From Brevibacterium aurantiacum (lineage in GTDB: Bacteria > Actinomycetota > Actinomycetes > Actinomycetales > Brevibacteriaceae), in the NCBI RefSeq assembly GCF_007558825.1, contig NZ_VLTK01000010.1, positions 1-64,000 of the forward strand: 64,000 nt of DNA, read 5' to 3'. Positions 35,609 to 44,712 of the stretch are shown piece after piece. Position numbers and translations under genes: made by a program. The notes under the pieces are model-generated. The model saw only the letters and a list, made by a program, of their open reading frames with translations. It made no database searches and was not told where the DNA came from. Numbering within the stretch: position 1 is the stretch's first letter; every line of letters begins with the position of its first letter.

Positions 35609-36217
35609 ATGAGTGAACGTGAGGACTCGAACACCCGTGAGCGAATACTCGCCGCGGCTGCAGACATCATCACCGAAGACGGCGTGACAGCGAAGCTGAG
35701 TGTGCGTGCGATCGCTGCGCGAGTCGGGGTGAGTACAGGGTCGCTGCGTCACCACTTCCCCACCCAGCAGGCGCTGCGGGACGAAGTCATGCGGCGCGCC
35801 TATGACTGGATGCTGGCGGACACCGACATCCACAACGCGACGATTCCCGCCCGAGATCGGCTCGTCGAGTGCCTTCTTCAGGTGCTGGCAACGGCCAGAG
35901 CCGGAGCTGAAGCACGCGAGGCGATGACGGCGGTCAGCACTGCCTTCATCGTCGCGGACCAGAACGAGCAGGTACGCGAGACGTACCTCGCTATTCAGCG
36001 TGATGGGCAACGGAGAACAGAGGATTGGCTGCGTGTGCTCGCTGATGAGGGTGGGGTCCCCGACCGAGGCGACATCCCACGCCTTGCGCGCTTCCTATGC
36101 ACCGTCCTCAATGGAATCGCCCTCGAACGAGCTCTGCCCGCTGAGGACTCACTCTCGCAGCTGGAGAAGCAGACTCTCTACGTTGCGGCCGACGCTGTGC
36201 TCGGGGATCACTCCTGA
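35609..36217 (+). CDS. TetR-family transcriptional regulator
   Basis: A 202-residue regulator with a helix-turn-helix at about residues 9-55 (ERILAAAADIITEDGVTAKL, AARVGVSTGSLRHHFPTQQ) and a TetR_C-type ligand domain (REAMTAVSTAFIVADQNEQV). It is divergent from a hypothetical membrane-protein gene with a doubled palindrome in between, which it probably binds. Its end overlaps the convergent VOC gene by 10 bases. Confidence 0.88.
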   Translation: MSEREDSNTRERILAAAADIITEDGVTAKLSVRAIAARVGVSTGSLRHHFPTQQALRDEVMRRAYDWMLADTDIHNATIPARDRLVECLLQVLATARAGAEAREAMTAVSTAFIVADQNEQVRETYLAIQRDGQRRTEDWLRVLADEGGVPDRGDIPRLARFLCTVLNGIALERALPAEDSLSQLEKQTLYVAADAVLGDHS

Positions 36218-36627
36218 TCTGCGCCCGCACCCCGATAGGTCCCGAAGCTCCACAGCACCCCTTCGGGGTCGGTGACACTGAAGTCCTTGGACCCATAGTC
36301 CTGTTCACTCAGCCCCATGACCTTCGTGGCACCGGCCGCGATCGCGCGTTGATAGAGCTCCTCGACTCGGCCTGTGGCGATGTACACCGAGCCTGCTGCG
36401 ACTCCGGTCTTCGTCATGACACCGCCGTCGTCACGCGTGGAGCCGAGCATGACTCCCCCACCTTCTGGCCAACGCAGTTCAGCGTGATCGACTCGCTGCG
36501 GGACATCGGCGTTCGCGTACTCAGCGACGACTTCGAAGCCGAAGGCGTCCTGTAGGAACGCGATCGCGGCCTTCGCATCTCGGTAGCGGAATGTGGGCCA
36601 GACATTGGCTCCGGTGGTCGTTGACAT
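36208..36627 (-). CDS. VOC-family (glyoxalase/bleomycin-resistance-like) protein
   Basis: A 139-residue single-module protein of the PhnB-like VOC group: WPTFRYRDAKAAIAFLQDAFG at the start (part shown), DHAELRWPEGGGVMLGS, and a closing DYGSKDFSVTDPEGVLWSFG. It probably binds a small molecule or metal; no specific substrate can be named. The ATG at 36627 is favoured over upstream in-frame starts because the fold begins a few residues later. It ends 10 bases inside the convergent tetR gene. Confidence 0.85.
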   Translation of the reverse strand: MSTTTGANVWPTFRYRDAKAAIAFLQDAFGFEVVAEYANADVPQRVDHAELRWPEGGGVMLGSTRDDGGVMTKTGVAAGSVYIATGRVEELYQRAIAAGATKVMGLSEQDYGSKDFSVTDPEGVLWSFGTYRGAGADQE

Positions 36628-36761
36628 GATGTGTCCCTTCTTCGTCGTATCGGTCCACACCATCGTGGACCCGGCGCCACCTCGGCGGCTTGGACATTTG
36701 GGAACGGCGCGGGCCGCGGAGACAAAGGGTGCAGCTGCACCGACACTCGCCGAGGCGGCGC

Positions 36762-37595
36762 TTACCGATCCAGCGGACGCCGATCCCGGTCCTGCCGCAC
36801 CATGGGGTCCTCGGTCAGCCACAGGGACGGACTGGTGCCGGCGAGCAGTCGGAAGTCGCGGTTGAGATGGGATTGGTCGGCATAACCGCAGGTCGCGGCG
36901 ATATCTGCCAACGTCCGAGACTGCGCCGAGATCATTCGTCTCGCCCGATCGAATCGCATGACCCGCGCCGCCTCCTTAGGTCCGATGCCGAATTCTGCAC
37001 GGAACACTCCGTTGAGGTGGCGTCTGCTCCAACCGATCCGATCCGCCACGAGAGAGACGGGCAGCCCGCCGTGGCTGCGGGCGATCAGCTGCCAGGAGCT
37101 GACCACCTCGGGCCGAGGCTGGGTGCCTTCGTGAACGGCGCGCACGAGGACCTCGTCGATGGCATCGAAGCGGGCAGACCAGGTCGTGGCTTCGTTGACG
37201 CGCCCGTGCAGCTCGGCGGCGATGGGTCGTGCGATCTCGGCAAGATCGTGCGTGCGATGAGCGAGGTCGACGGCAGGGGTGTCGAAGAGGATGCGAGGAG
37301 CGAAGGGGGTGAAGTTGATCTGAATTCCGGCCATTGCGCCGTTATGCCTGATGAGGGTCGGCCGCAGATGCAGGCCCGCGAGCAGTACGTCGAACGACTC
37401 GGTGCACTCGGTTGCCGCGTCGTATTGGTGCAGCGGTTCGTCGATGGAGACGATGAACGTCAAGGTGCCCGATGGCAGCCCGAGATGTGTCCCGGCGGGG
37501 ACGCCCGAAACGTCGTAGGCGACATAGTCACCCACGAAGGGGCACAGGCGCGGGTGTGGCCTGCGAATGAGGTCATCCCGAGTCGCCGCGGACAT
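36762..37595 (-). CDS. AraC-family transcriptional regulator
   Basis: A 277-residue regulator with an N-terminal sensor domain (VGDYVAYDVSGVPAGTH) and a C-terminal double helix-turn-helix (SLVADRIGWSRRHLNGVFRA, ADIAATCGYADQSHLNRDFR). It belongs to the group with an AraC-binding-like first domain. The ATG at 37595 is chosen; upstream residues would be a short random extension. Downstream on the same strand, 134 bases from its stop, is the VOC gene, a common partner, so it may control that gene. Confidence 0.85.
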   Translation of the reverse strand: MSAATRDDLIRRPHPRLCPFVGDYVAYDVSGVPAGTHLGLPSGTLTFIVSIDEPLHQYDAATECTESFDVLLAGLHLRPTLIRHNGAMAGIQINFTPFAPRILFDTPAVDLAHRTHDLAEIARPIAAELHGRVNEATTWSARFDAIDEVLVRAVHEGTQPRPEVVSSWQLIARSHGGLPVSLVADRIGWSRRHLNGVFRAEFGIGPKEAARVMRFDRARRMISAQSRTLADIAATCGYADQSHLNRDFRLLAGTSPSLWLTEDPMVRQDRDRRPLDR

Positions 37596-37681
37596 GACAG
37601 CAGTGTAGACCCGGGGTCTGACACTGGCTTGGCCCACCGGCCGCTGTTCAGGTCTGCCCGCAGATCCTCAGACCGGGCACT

Positions 37682-38596
37682 TCACCCCTCAGCGGTCGCG
37701 CTCCACACCAGATCCGTGAATTCCCTGTCGAGGTCGAGTCCGAATTCAGTCGACAGCAGCTCGGCGAATTCCGTGGCATCAGACAGGGTCCGTTCGTGTC
37801 GGTCGGGTCGCGCACCGCCGATCATGCGCCCCAGTCGGCGCCCCTCCAAAGTGACCCTGCCGCCTTCGGGCAGCAGCAGAGCGAGGATCGGCGGACCGGT
37901 GAACCGCGACCCGGGTTTCGTCGAGGTGAACCAGTTCGCCAGGTCCAGATCGGCCTGCTGGCGAGGGACTTCGCTGAACGCATAGACGGTGCGAAAGTCC
38001 TGGTCATCTCTTGCTCGTGATTGGAGCACCCAGTCGCTGTCGGCGCGCAGCTGAGGTGTGAGAACAGACCTGGCGGGGACAAGTCGGTGTTCGCCGTGGG
38101 ACGTCATTCTCGCCGCAGCGGATTCGGAGAGCTCGAGCGCAGCTTCCGGTGTTCCCCCGCCGAAGCCGGAATCAATGAGAAAACGACGGCCGTCGAGGTC
38201 GACGATGGTCGCCTGGTGAGTCAGTGCTCCCGGTGCCGTCTGCCCGTCGCCGAGGTGGACTCGGGCCAGAATCGGGTGTGCCCTCAGACCCAGATCGGTG
38301 ACGACCCCGCGGATGAGTGACGCATGCTCGTGGCAGTATCCGCCCCGACCATCAGTGAGCAGTTTGCCCGCGGCTCCGTCGACATCGATGGCAACGGCCT
38401 TGAGGTCTCCCCTGGCGCGAAAGGCAACGACGTCGAGATTCTCAAAGCAGATCGAGTGCGTGTGCGCGACCAGGATCTCGTCGAGAAGTTCGACAGTCTG
38501 CGCACAGGATCCCTGAGCACGTCGATGCAATTCGGGGGCAGAATCACTCAATCCGAGCCGATCCGCATAACGGCTGAGAAGCGAAGCGTGCGTCAT
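37682..38596 (-). CDS. nat: Arylamine N-acetyltransferase
   Basis: A 304-residue NAT. The catalytic triad is visible: cysteine in GRGGYCHEHA, histidine in ALTHQATIVDL and aspartate in FLIDSGFGG. The N-terminal THSICFENLDV segment is also typical. NATs acetylate arylamines and hydrazines using acetyl-CoA. It is divergent from the ArsR-SRPBCC gene, 129 bases away. Start ATG 38596 is preceded by a purine-rich AAGGAGGTCG, a strong ribosome binding site. Confidence 0.92.
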   Translation of the reverse strand: MTHASLLSRYADRLGLSDSAPELHRRAQGSCAQTVELLDEILVAHTHSICFENLDVVAFRARGDLKAVAIDVDGAAGKLLTDGRGGYCHEHASLIRGVVTDLGLRAHPILARVHLGDGQTAPGALTHQATIVDLDGRRFLIDSGFGGGTPEAALELSESAAARMTSHGEHRLVPARSVLTPQLRADSDWVLQSRARDDQDFRTVYAFSEVPRQQADLDLANWFTSTKPGSRFTGPPILALLLPEGGRVTLEGRRLGRMIGGARPDRHERTLSDATEFAELLSTEFGLDLDREFTDLVWSATAEG

Positions 38597-38689
38597 GTGA
38601 CGACCTCCTTGGGGTTCCTGTCATTGTCTGATTCGATCCTATGACTGAGGGGGCTGGGAACCCTATTGCGGTTTGATGCCGCCACCCTA

Positions 38690-38719
38690 TTGACATATGC
38701 AGGCAAATGCCTGCATATT
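38690..38719 (+). promoter_or_regulatory. Promoter with operator inside: TTGACA, palindrome, CATATT
   Basis: TTGACA (38690-38695) and CATATT (38714-38719) are spaced 18 bases apart. Between and over them lies a perfect 11-2-11 palindrome, ATATGCAGGCA (38695-38705) and TGCCTGCATAT (38708-38718). The GTG start of the regulator follows only 7 bases after the -10 element, implying a leaderless mRNA and autorepression by blocking RNA polymerase. Confidence 0.75.
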
Positions 38720-38725
38720 AGAGAT

Positions 38726-39523
38726 GTGACCGACGCCGACACACTCGACAAAGTGTTCAAAGCCCTCGCCGACTCAACCCGCCGACGACTCCTTGACGTC
38801 CTCCGCCAAGAGGATGGGCAGTCACTGAGCGAGCTCTGCGAAGGACTCTCGATGGCCAGACAGTCAGTGACACAGCACTTGAATCTGCTCGTCGACGCCG
38901 ACCTGGTCACGATCGTCCGACACGGAAGAGAACGACGACACTACCTGAACTCGCACCCGATCCATGAGATGCAGAATCGATGGACCCGCGAGTTCGACCA
39001 GCACCACTTCGACGTCATCGACGCCGTCAAGAGAAGAGCCGAGGAGACAGCCATGACCACCACCGAAGAATTTCCCGATTTCGTCTATGTCACCTATATC
39101 CGAGCCACTCCGCAGCAGGTCTGGGACGCGCTCACCGACCCCGAGATCACGCGCCTGTACTGGGACGATGTCGCCGTTGTCTCCGACTGGCAGGTCGGGT
39201 CGTCATGGGCTCACCACAAAGGCGGACCGGACGGCAAAGCCGATGTCTGGGGCAAGATCCTTGAGACGGATCCACCGAAAAAACTCGTCTTCACCTTCCA
39301 ACCCATCGACCAGGATCTCGACGACGAGGGCTCCGTTGCCTCATACCTCATCGAGCAGTCCGGCGAAGTGGTGAAACTGACCGTCACCCACACGAACTTC
39401 GCCGATTCCAGTCTGCACACCGGAATCTCGAAAGGCTGGCCCGCGGTTCTCGCCGGGCTCAAGTCCTACCTGGAGACCGGTCAGGCACTGCCCGACGACA
39501 GCTGGGACATGGCGGTGCGCTGA
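38726..39523 (+). CDS. ArsR-type regulator fused to SRPBCC (AHSA1-like) domain
   Basis: A 265-residue fusion. Residues about 1-95 are an ArsR winged helix (FKALADSTRRRLLDVLRQED, ARQSVTQHLNLLVDADLVTI). Residues about 115-265 are an AHSA1/SRPBCC domain (YVTYIRATPQQVWDALTDPE, ISKGWPAVLAGLKSYLETGQ). In most genomes these two are neighbouring genes. An in-frame ATG (AMTTTEEF) at the junction marks where a separate gene would start, so the fusion could also give an internal product. The GTG start lies just behind the -10 element, suggesting leaderless translation. Confidence 0.85.
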   Translation: MTDADTLDKVFKALADSTRRRLLDVLRQEDGQSLSELCEGLSMARQSVTQHLNLLVDADLVTIVRHGRERRHYLNSHPIHEMQNRWTREFDQHHFDVIDAVKRRAEETAMTTTEEFPDFVYVTYIRATPQQVWDALTDPEITRLYWDDVAVVSDWQVGSSWAHHKGGPDGKADVWGKILETDPPKKLVFTFQPIDQDLDDEGSVASYLIEQSGEVVKLTVTHTNFADSSLHTGISKGWPAVLAGLKSYLETGQALPDDSWDMAVR

Positions 39524-39529
39524 GCACCG

Positions 39530-39859
39530 TCACTCCTGCAGCGCAGACTCCGCCTGCAGCACGGACTCCAGCAAGCCCGGGAAGCGCGCATCGATGTCGT
39601 CCCGCCGCAGCGTCAAGCGGCGGTTCCGGCCGTGCAGTTCACTGATGATGACGCCGGCTTCGCGCAGCACCTTGACCTGATGCGAACGCGTGGACTTCGG
39701 TGCGCTCGGATCCAGTGCCGAGCAGTTCGCCATGTCCATTGGACCCTCCTTAAGCTGCTGAACCAGAGCGAGTCTGGCCTCGTCGCTCAGCGCGAAGAGC
39801 ACAGACGTCAGTTCGATGTCCTCACGATCGGGATGCGGCAGTTTTTCGTTAGCAACCAT
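39530..39859 (-). CDS. ArsR-like winged-helix regulator
   Basis: A 109-residue regulator: TSVLFALSDEARLALVQQLK, then KSTRSHQVKVLREAGVIIS as the recognition region, and a C-terminus DDIDARFPGLLESVLQAE. The DARFPGLL tail is shared with the regulators at 53245-53580 and 58166-58444, so three members of one subfamily occur in the window. It lacks the cysteine motifs of metal sensors. It is divergent from an MFS exporter gene, 48 bases away, and probably represses it. Confidence 0.85.
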   Translation of the reverse strand: MVANEKLPHPDREDIELTSVLFALSDEARLALVQQLKEGPMDMANCSALDPSAPKSTRSHQVKVLREAGVIISELHGRNRRLTLRRDDIDARFPGLLESVLQAESALQE

Positions 39860-39860
39860 A

Positions 39861-39878
39861 GTTCGATAATAGTTGAAC
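39861..39878. promoter_or_regulatory. Imperfect GTTCGA/TTGAAC inverted repeat
   Basis: Arms GTTCGA (39861-39866) and TTGAAC (39873-39878) match at five of six positions, in the 48-base divergent region between the winged-helix gene and the MFS gene. It is a plausible operator for that regulator. Confidence 0.45.
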
Positions 39879-39907
39879 TGTTTGAGAATGTCGTATAACC
39901 TCCAAGA

Positions 39908-41188
39908 ATGGTTCCAAAAGTTTCGAACACTATGGAGGAGGCTTCTGTCTCCGCGGTTCAGCCGGCACCCACCTATGTTTGGCGGTCACGCGAGCGCTGG
40001 CGTCTGCGCCTAGTCCTGATCGCCACCTCGGCGATGATGGCCGGAGCCAGCGCTCCGTCGCCGTTCTACCCTGTCATCCAGGCCGATTTCGGCTTTGCTC
40101 CGGTGATGATCACGGTGGTGTTCGCCGCTTACGCCGTGGCATTGCTGGCGGCACTGCTCACTGCAGGCGCACTCTCCGATCACATCGGACGCCGCCCCGT
40201 CATCTGCGCGGCGTTCGTCGTGCTCGCCATCAGCATGTTTCTGTTCTGGCATGCCGACAGCGCTGCAGCACTGATCCTCTCCCGAGTCATCCAAGGAATT
40301 GCCAGCGGAATTCTGCTGTCGACCCTCTCGGCGACGGTCGTCGACCTGGAACTGCCGCACAAGCCAGGATCAGCCTCGTCATGGAACGCGATTTCGGCAA
40401 TGGCTGGCCTAGCCATCGGCGGACTGTTCGCCGGAGCAACTCTCGCCGCACTCGTCGTGAGCAGCGGCGCCGCGGTGGTCTTCGGAACCCTCGTGGGAAC
40501 ATATCTGCTGTTGGCCATCATCGTCTGGGTCCTGCCGGAGACCTCGGCCCGACGACGAGGAGCCTGGGCATCTCTGCTGCCGCGCGCGGCTCTGCCCCGG
40601 GAAGTCCGCAAGGCGTTCCTGTTCGCCGTGCCTGCCTTCGTCGCCGGCTGGGCCACGGGAGGCTTGTACCTCTCCCTCGGCTCAAACATCATCACCACCG
40701 AGTTCCATACGAGTTCCCACCTCGTCAGCGGACTCGTCGTCACGATGCTCGCCGGTTCCGGAGGACTGGCCGGATTCTTCATGCGCAACCGATCCGCGCG
40801 CACCGTGACCCTCTACGGCACGATCTCACTCGCCGTCGGCAGCACTCTCACCCTGGTGGCCTTGCCCCTCACCTCGCCGGAACTGTACTGCCTCGCCGTC
40901 ATCATCACCGGAACCGGCTTCGGCACGGCCTTCCCGGGTGCCCTGAAGACCATCCAGGCAGTCGTGAAGCCGGAGGCCAACGCCGAGGTGATGGCCGCAG
41001 TCTTCGTCGTCTGCTATCTGGCATTCGGCCTTCCGGTCGTCATCGCCGGGATCCTCGTCCCCGCCATCGGACTCTTCGCAACCGCATGCTGGTACGGCGG
41101 CTTCGTGGCATTCCTTGCCCTCTGCGCGGCACTCCTGCGCTGGTTCAGCGGCGGACGCCTAAACTCGGCCGGCACCCAGAGCGCTTAA
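39908..41188 (+). CDS. MFS transporter (DHA1-like exporter)
   Basis: A 426-residue 12-segment carrier. Motif A is clear (GALSDHIGRRPVIC) and the first segments carry MMAGASAPSPFYPVIQADFG as in DHA1-type exporters. The ATG at 39908 would add about 25 residues before the first segment. It faces the winged-helix gene, its probable repressor. It ends 2 bases before the convergent DUF1989 gene stop. Substrate unknown. Confidence 0.85.
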   Translation: MVPKVSNTMEEASVSAVQPAPTYVWRSRERWRLRLVLIATSAMMAGASAPSPFYPVIQADFGFAPVMITVVFAAYAVALLAALLTAGALSDHIGRRPVICAAFVVLAISMFLFWHADSAAALILSRVIQGIASGILLSTLSATVVDLELPHKPGSASSWNAISAMAGLAIGGLFAGATLAALVVSSGAAVVFGTLVGTYLLLAIIVWVLPETSARRRGAWASLLPRAALPREVRKAFLFAVPAFVAGWATGGLYLSLGSNIITTEFHTSSHLVSGLVVTMLAGSGGLAGFFMRNRSARTVTLYGTISLAVGSTLTLVALPLTSPELYCLAVIITGTGFGTAFPGALKTIQAVVKPEANAEVMAAVFVVCYLAFGLPVVIAGILVPAIGLFATACWYGGFVAFLALCAALLRWFSGGRLNSAGTQSA

Positions 41189-41190
41189 GT

Positions 41191-42033
41191 TCACCCCCAG
41201 GGCTGGGGCTTCAGCCCGTGCCCGCCCCGATAATTCGGTGAGTTCGGTTCCCTCCAGTCGCCGAGGAGGCCCTCCGGCAACGCATAGACGGTGACCTTGA
41301 GTGGGTGACAGTTCTCGACAGGGTCCTCGTTGTCCTCGCCGAACATCGGCTTGGACAGGTCTCCCCCAGGACAGGTCGAGAGTGCTGCCAACAGATCCTG
41401 CTCCGCGAAGAATTCGAAATGGTCACCCTGTTGGGCAGGACAGGTCTTCATGAAATATTCGTCTTTGTCGTTCAGACCCGTGCATTGGAAGACGTTGAGG
41501 ACATCGTGGACGTCGAACTCCGTCAGTCCGAACGGGAGAATGGCTCGGACAAGATTCGAGTGACAGTGATAGTCGAAGTCGACGCCGTTGAGCATCGTGG
41601 AGACATAGGGATCACAACGCGTGCCGAGAGTGTCGTGGAAGCGACCGCCCTCGGAATCTGTGCCATAGTCAGCCAAAGTGTCGCCGACGATCGTGGCCAT
41701 GGGGCGCAGGAACGGCAGTGTCGACCACAGCCGGTCGAACGTCGAGACGTGTGCCGCCTGCAGCTGACGGGTCCGCGATGCCCAGAACCTCTCCCGAGGA
41801 TCGTGCCGATTCCACAGGTTGAGGTCCCCGACCTGCGGCCCCTCAACGGTGGAGATCCGACAGACATGACCGGCTGGTACCTCCCAAGCCTGTCCCGAAC
41901 GGATCGGGATAGTGAACTCCCCGACGACTTCGCGCCGTTCGGTCTGCTCACCGATGGGCCGATAGAAGTCACGATCGACTTCGAGGGCTGGGCCCTGATA
42001 GGCGGCCTCGGTCAGTCGCGGTTGCTGCGACAT
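41191..42033 (-). CDS. DUF1989 (urea carboxylase-associated family) protein
   Basis: A 280-residue protein of the DUF1989 family: EFTIPIRSGQAWEVPAGHVCRI at the start of the domain (part), GDTLADYGTDSEGGRFHDTL, then the conserved DFDYHCHSNLVRA and VFQCTGLNDKDEYF segments with conserved His/Cys that could bind metal. Family members are often found with urea amidolyase or purine/guanidine breakdown genes, which are absent here. It is the last gene in a run with an MBL hydrolase and an NhaC-like carrier. The enzymatic role in this setting is not known. Confidence 0.8.
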   Translation of the reverse strand: MSQQPRLTEAAYQGPALEVDRDFYRPIGEQTERREVVGEFTIPIRSGQAWEVPAGHVCRISTVEGPQVGDLNLWNRHDPRERFWASRTRQLQAAHVSTFDRLWSTLPFLRPMATIVGDTLADYGTDSEGGRFHDTLGTRCDPYVSTMLNGVDFDYHCHSNLVRAILPFGLTEFDVHDVLNVFQCTGLNDKDEYFMKTCPAQQGDHFEFFAEQDLLAALSTCPGGDLSKPMFGEDNEDPVENCHPLKVTVYALPEGLLGDWREPNSPNYRGGHGLKPQPWG

Positions 42034-42095
42034 TTGGTGTCCTTTCCTTGGGCGGCTACTTGAAAACGTCGTGTTCTACCACCCAAGATATAGAC

Positions 42096-43538
42096 TCAGC
42101 GAGCGGAAGTACCAGCTTCGGACTTCGTGGCCGTTTCAGGCCGTGACTTCTCAGTGAGGCGCTTAACGGTGAAGCCGGTGTATCCGTAGATGATGTTCAA
42201 CAGCGGAACGATAAAGGCGAATAGGATCCACGGAATGAATTCCGTCGGTTGCAGTCCGAATACCCCGGCAGCAAATATTGCGGGCACGCCCCAAGGCACT
42301 AGGTTGATGCCGACCGTTCCCGCAGATTCCACCGCTCTTGACAGGTTCAACGGAGAGAGGTTCATTCGCCTATACGGTTCCAAGAATCCTCGGGCCGGCA
42401 AGATGATAGCGAGGAATTGAGCACCGCTCGAGAACCCGACCAAGAATGTCGAGAGGATCGTTGCTGCAATGAGCGATCCGGCTCGCCGGATGCGTCGGAT
42501 CATTGGTTCAATGAGAGCGGCGAATATACCGGTCTTTTCGAGAATTCCGCCCAGCGCAGTAGCAACAATGACCAGACCGACCGTTTCGAACATGGAGGTC
42601 ACACCACCGTTGCTCAGCAAACTGTCAATTGCTTTCTGTCCCGTTTCCGAAATGTATCCGGCAGTCATTGCCTGCATGGCATCGGCGAGTGTTCTGCCCT
42701 GCACTAACAGTGCGGTGGCTCCACCCATCAGAGCGATAAGGAACAGGGCTGGCACAGCCGGCACTCGCATGGCGATAATGGCTAAGGACAATACGACTAC
42801 GACCAACAACAGCGGGTGGATGACGAATTGGGCCTGCAAACCAGTGAGGATCGCTTCCTGCCCTGAGGATGCCATTTCCGAAGTACGAGCAACGTTGAGA
42901 CCGATGATCCAATAGAGAATCGCGCTGATGAGGAGCGCCGGTATCGTGTCCCACAGCATGTGTCGAATATGATCGAAAAGTTTCTCACCCACCATCGCCG
43001 GGGCCACATTCGTGGTGTCTGACAATGGAGACAGCTTGTCCCCGAAAAAAGCTCCGGAGATGACCGCTCCAGCGACAATTGGCAGTGGCATCTGCATGCC
43101 CTCCCCGATCGCAATGAACGCAAGGCCGATCGTGGCAATAGAAGTGAACGAACTGCCCAAAACCAGCGATATGAACGCTGTGATCAGACATGCCAAGGGT
43201 AAGAAGATGCTCGGATGGATGAAACTGAGTCCGTAATAGATAAGCGTCGGGATAATGCCGCCGCTGATCCATGTACCGATGATCATGCCGATCAGCAGCA
43301 AAATGAACACTGCGGTCAAGGCTTTGCTCACCCCGTCGGCCAAGGACTGCTCCAGCTCCGGCCACGAAAATCCGAGCAGTTTGCCGATGACGGCAGCTAC
43401 CGCCACTCCGGAGATGATGGGCACAATCATGCCGATGCCCCAGTTGGTGGTCGACATGAATGCCATGCCGACCAGAGTCAGCAAGGGCAGGATCGCGATC
43501 ATAAAGTGTGGCTTCTTGTACGTGTGCATCATCGTCAC
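42096..43538 (-). CDS. NhaC-family sodium/proton antiporter-like carrier
   Basis: A 480-residue carrier with about 12 membrane segments. The family signature GDKLSPLSDTTNVAP is present in the middle, and a second half repeats the fold (GFSSGAQFLAIILPARGF). NhaC proteins exchange sodium for protons, and some relatives move organic acids or amino acids. It lies between a metallo-hydrolase and DUF1989, with gaps of 44 and 62 bases, so a catabolic substrate carrier role is as likely as ion homeostasis. Base usage is somewhat less GC-rich than that of its neighbours. The start is GTG 43538, or one of the ATGs at 43532 and 43529. Confidence 0.82.
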   Translation of the reverse strand: MTMMHTYKKPHFMIAILPLLTLVGMAFMSTTNWGIGMIVPIISGVAVAAVIGKLLGFSWPELEQSLADGVSKALTAVFILLLIGMIIGTWISGGIIPTLIYYGLSFIHPSIFLPLACLITAFISLVLGSSFTSIATIGLAFIAIGEGMQMPLPIVAGAVISGAFFGDKLSPLSDTTNVAPAMVGEKLFDHIRHMLWDTIPALLISAILYWIIGLNVARTSEMASSGQEAILTGLQAQFVIHPLLLVVVVLSLAIIAMRVPAVPALFLIALMGGATALLVQGRTLADAMQAMTAGYISETGQKAIDSLLSNGGVTSMFETVGLVIVATALGGILEKTGIFAALIEPMIRRIRRAGSLIAATILSTFLVGFSSGAQFLAIILPARGFLEPYRRMNLSPLNLSRAVESAGTVGINLVPWGVPAIFAAGVFGLQPTEFIPWILFAFIVPLLNIIYGYTGFTVKRLTEKSRPETATKSEAGTSAR

Positions 43539-43582
43539 CCGGTGAGAGTCGTCGGTCTGATGGTTGGCGGAACATTCTGCGT

Positions 43583-44602
43583 TCAGTGACCCCGCAGCGG
43601 AAGAACACTCAGGTCATCTGGAACGATTACTCTCGTCTCTGCCTCCGTGGCCAGTTGCTTCCTGAATGAGGGAGCAGACGTTCCTGGCACCAAATGGTGC
43701 AGCGCAAGCTGACCGACACCTGCGTATCGTGCGATCTTCGTAGCGTCTGTGATCGAGGTGTGTGAGCGTTCGTGATGGCTGCGAGTGGCTCGGGCGCTGG
43801 GTTCACTTGGGTCCGCAAATTTCGACAGCAGCCATTCCAGATCGATAGCTTCGTGCAGGAGCAGATCGGCGTTCTCGGCGAGCGTGATCATGTTCGAGGT
43901 GTAAGCAGTGTCCCCTGAGACCACCACCGATCCATCATCAGTGTCGAAGCGGTACCCGAACGCGGGAGCCATCGGCGGATGTTCTACAAGAATGGCAGAG
44001 ACTCTGACTTTGGAGTCCTCATACACGACGAAGGGTGCCATCTCGGGAGACGCGTTCTCGTTCGGCTGGAATCCCACCGAGGCAGGGATGACGATGTCCT
44101 GCGCCGCGATGACATCCAGTGGAGATGGTCGCAGGCTGTCGAGAATACGTTCATTGAGGTCGGTCGCGTGTGCTTCGACGAGGCGGGTCAGAGTGTCGAC
44201 TGTCCCCGGTGTCGGAGCACCCTCCGATACTGGCCGGGGCGCCGACTTCGCATGAGGTGAAATAAGCGGGAGTGCGCCTCGGTCTCCCGGCCCGATCAGA
44301 GCAATAGGGTCGCGAATGTCATCGGTAACTTCATACGTGCTGAAAAGAGCGATTGAGGCTAGGTCGGCAATGTGGTCCGAATGCAGATGAGTCAGGAATA
44401 TGGCCGTGACGTCATTGAGTCCGAAACCTGCTTGGATTAGTTGACGGCCCGAACCGTAGCCGCAATCGACCAGATAGACGGCGCCACCGACAACGATCGC
44501 GGTCGAGATCCCCGCGCGGACGCTCTGCCCCTTGTAGCGCCACCATCGTGGCCCACCAGCGGTTCCCAGCGTCACTACGTAGGGCTTAACGGTCTCAGGC
44601 AT
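43583..44602 (-). CDS. MBL-fold metallo-hydrolase
   Basis: A 339-residue metallo-beta-lactamase-fold protein with the metal motif THLHSDHIAD and downstream ligand segments VSGDTAYTSNM and ALHHLVPG. The order and length fit the RNase Z-like/arylsulfatase-like branch (Lactamase_B_2). The VDCGYGSGRQLIQAG segment precedes the metal motif. It is first in the operon MBL-NhaC-DUF1989 and divergent from a LysR gene. AAGGAC lies ahead of the ATG. Substrate is unknown; it could be a hydrolase of a cyclic ester or amide. Confidence 0.85.
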   Translation of the reverse strand: MPETVKPYVVTLGTAGGPRWWRYKGQSVRAGISTAIVVGGAVYLVDCGYGSGRQLIQAGFGLNDVTAIFLTHLHSDHIADLASIALFSTYEVTDDIRDPIALIGPGDRGALPLISPHAKSAPRPVSEGAPTPGTVDTLTRLVEAHATDLNERILDSLRPSPLDVIAAQDIVIPASVGFQPNENASPEMAPFVVYEDSKVRVSAILVEHPPMAPAFGYRFDTDDGSVVVSGDTAYTSNMITLAENADLLLHEAIDLEWLLSKFADPSEPSARATRSHHERSHTSITDATKIARYAGVGQLALHHLVPGTSAPSFRKQLATEAETRVIVPDDLSVLPLRGH

Positions 44603-44677
44603 ATTCGGCAGTCGTCCTTCACATCAGGCAGTGATCGTGTTGCAGTCAAGTGTGCGTCACGTCACCGGTTTTGTAGA

Positions 44678-44687
44678 ATCAATTGAT
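44678..44687. promoter_or_regulatory. ATCAATTGAT palindrome in the LysR divergent promoter
   Basis: A perfect 10-base palindrome 26 bases before the lysR start and 76 bases before the MBL start. It is AT-rich in a GC-rich region and is a candidate LysR binding site. Confidence 0.4.
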
Positions 44688-44712
44688 CCTAAGAAGTAGA
44701 TAGGAAACATTG

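Noticed and set aside
40010..40803. Minus-strand frames opposite the MFS gene
   Set aside because: The plus-strand frame has motif A and twelve segments; the reverse frames have none.
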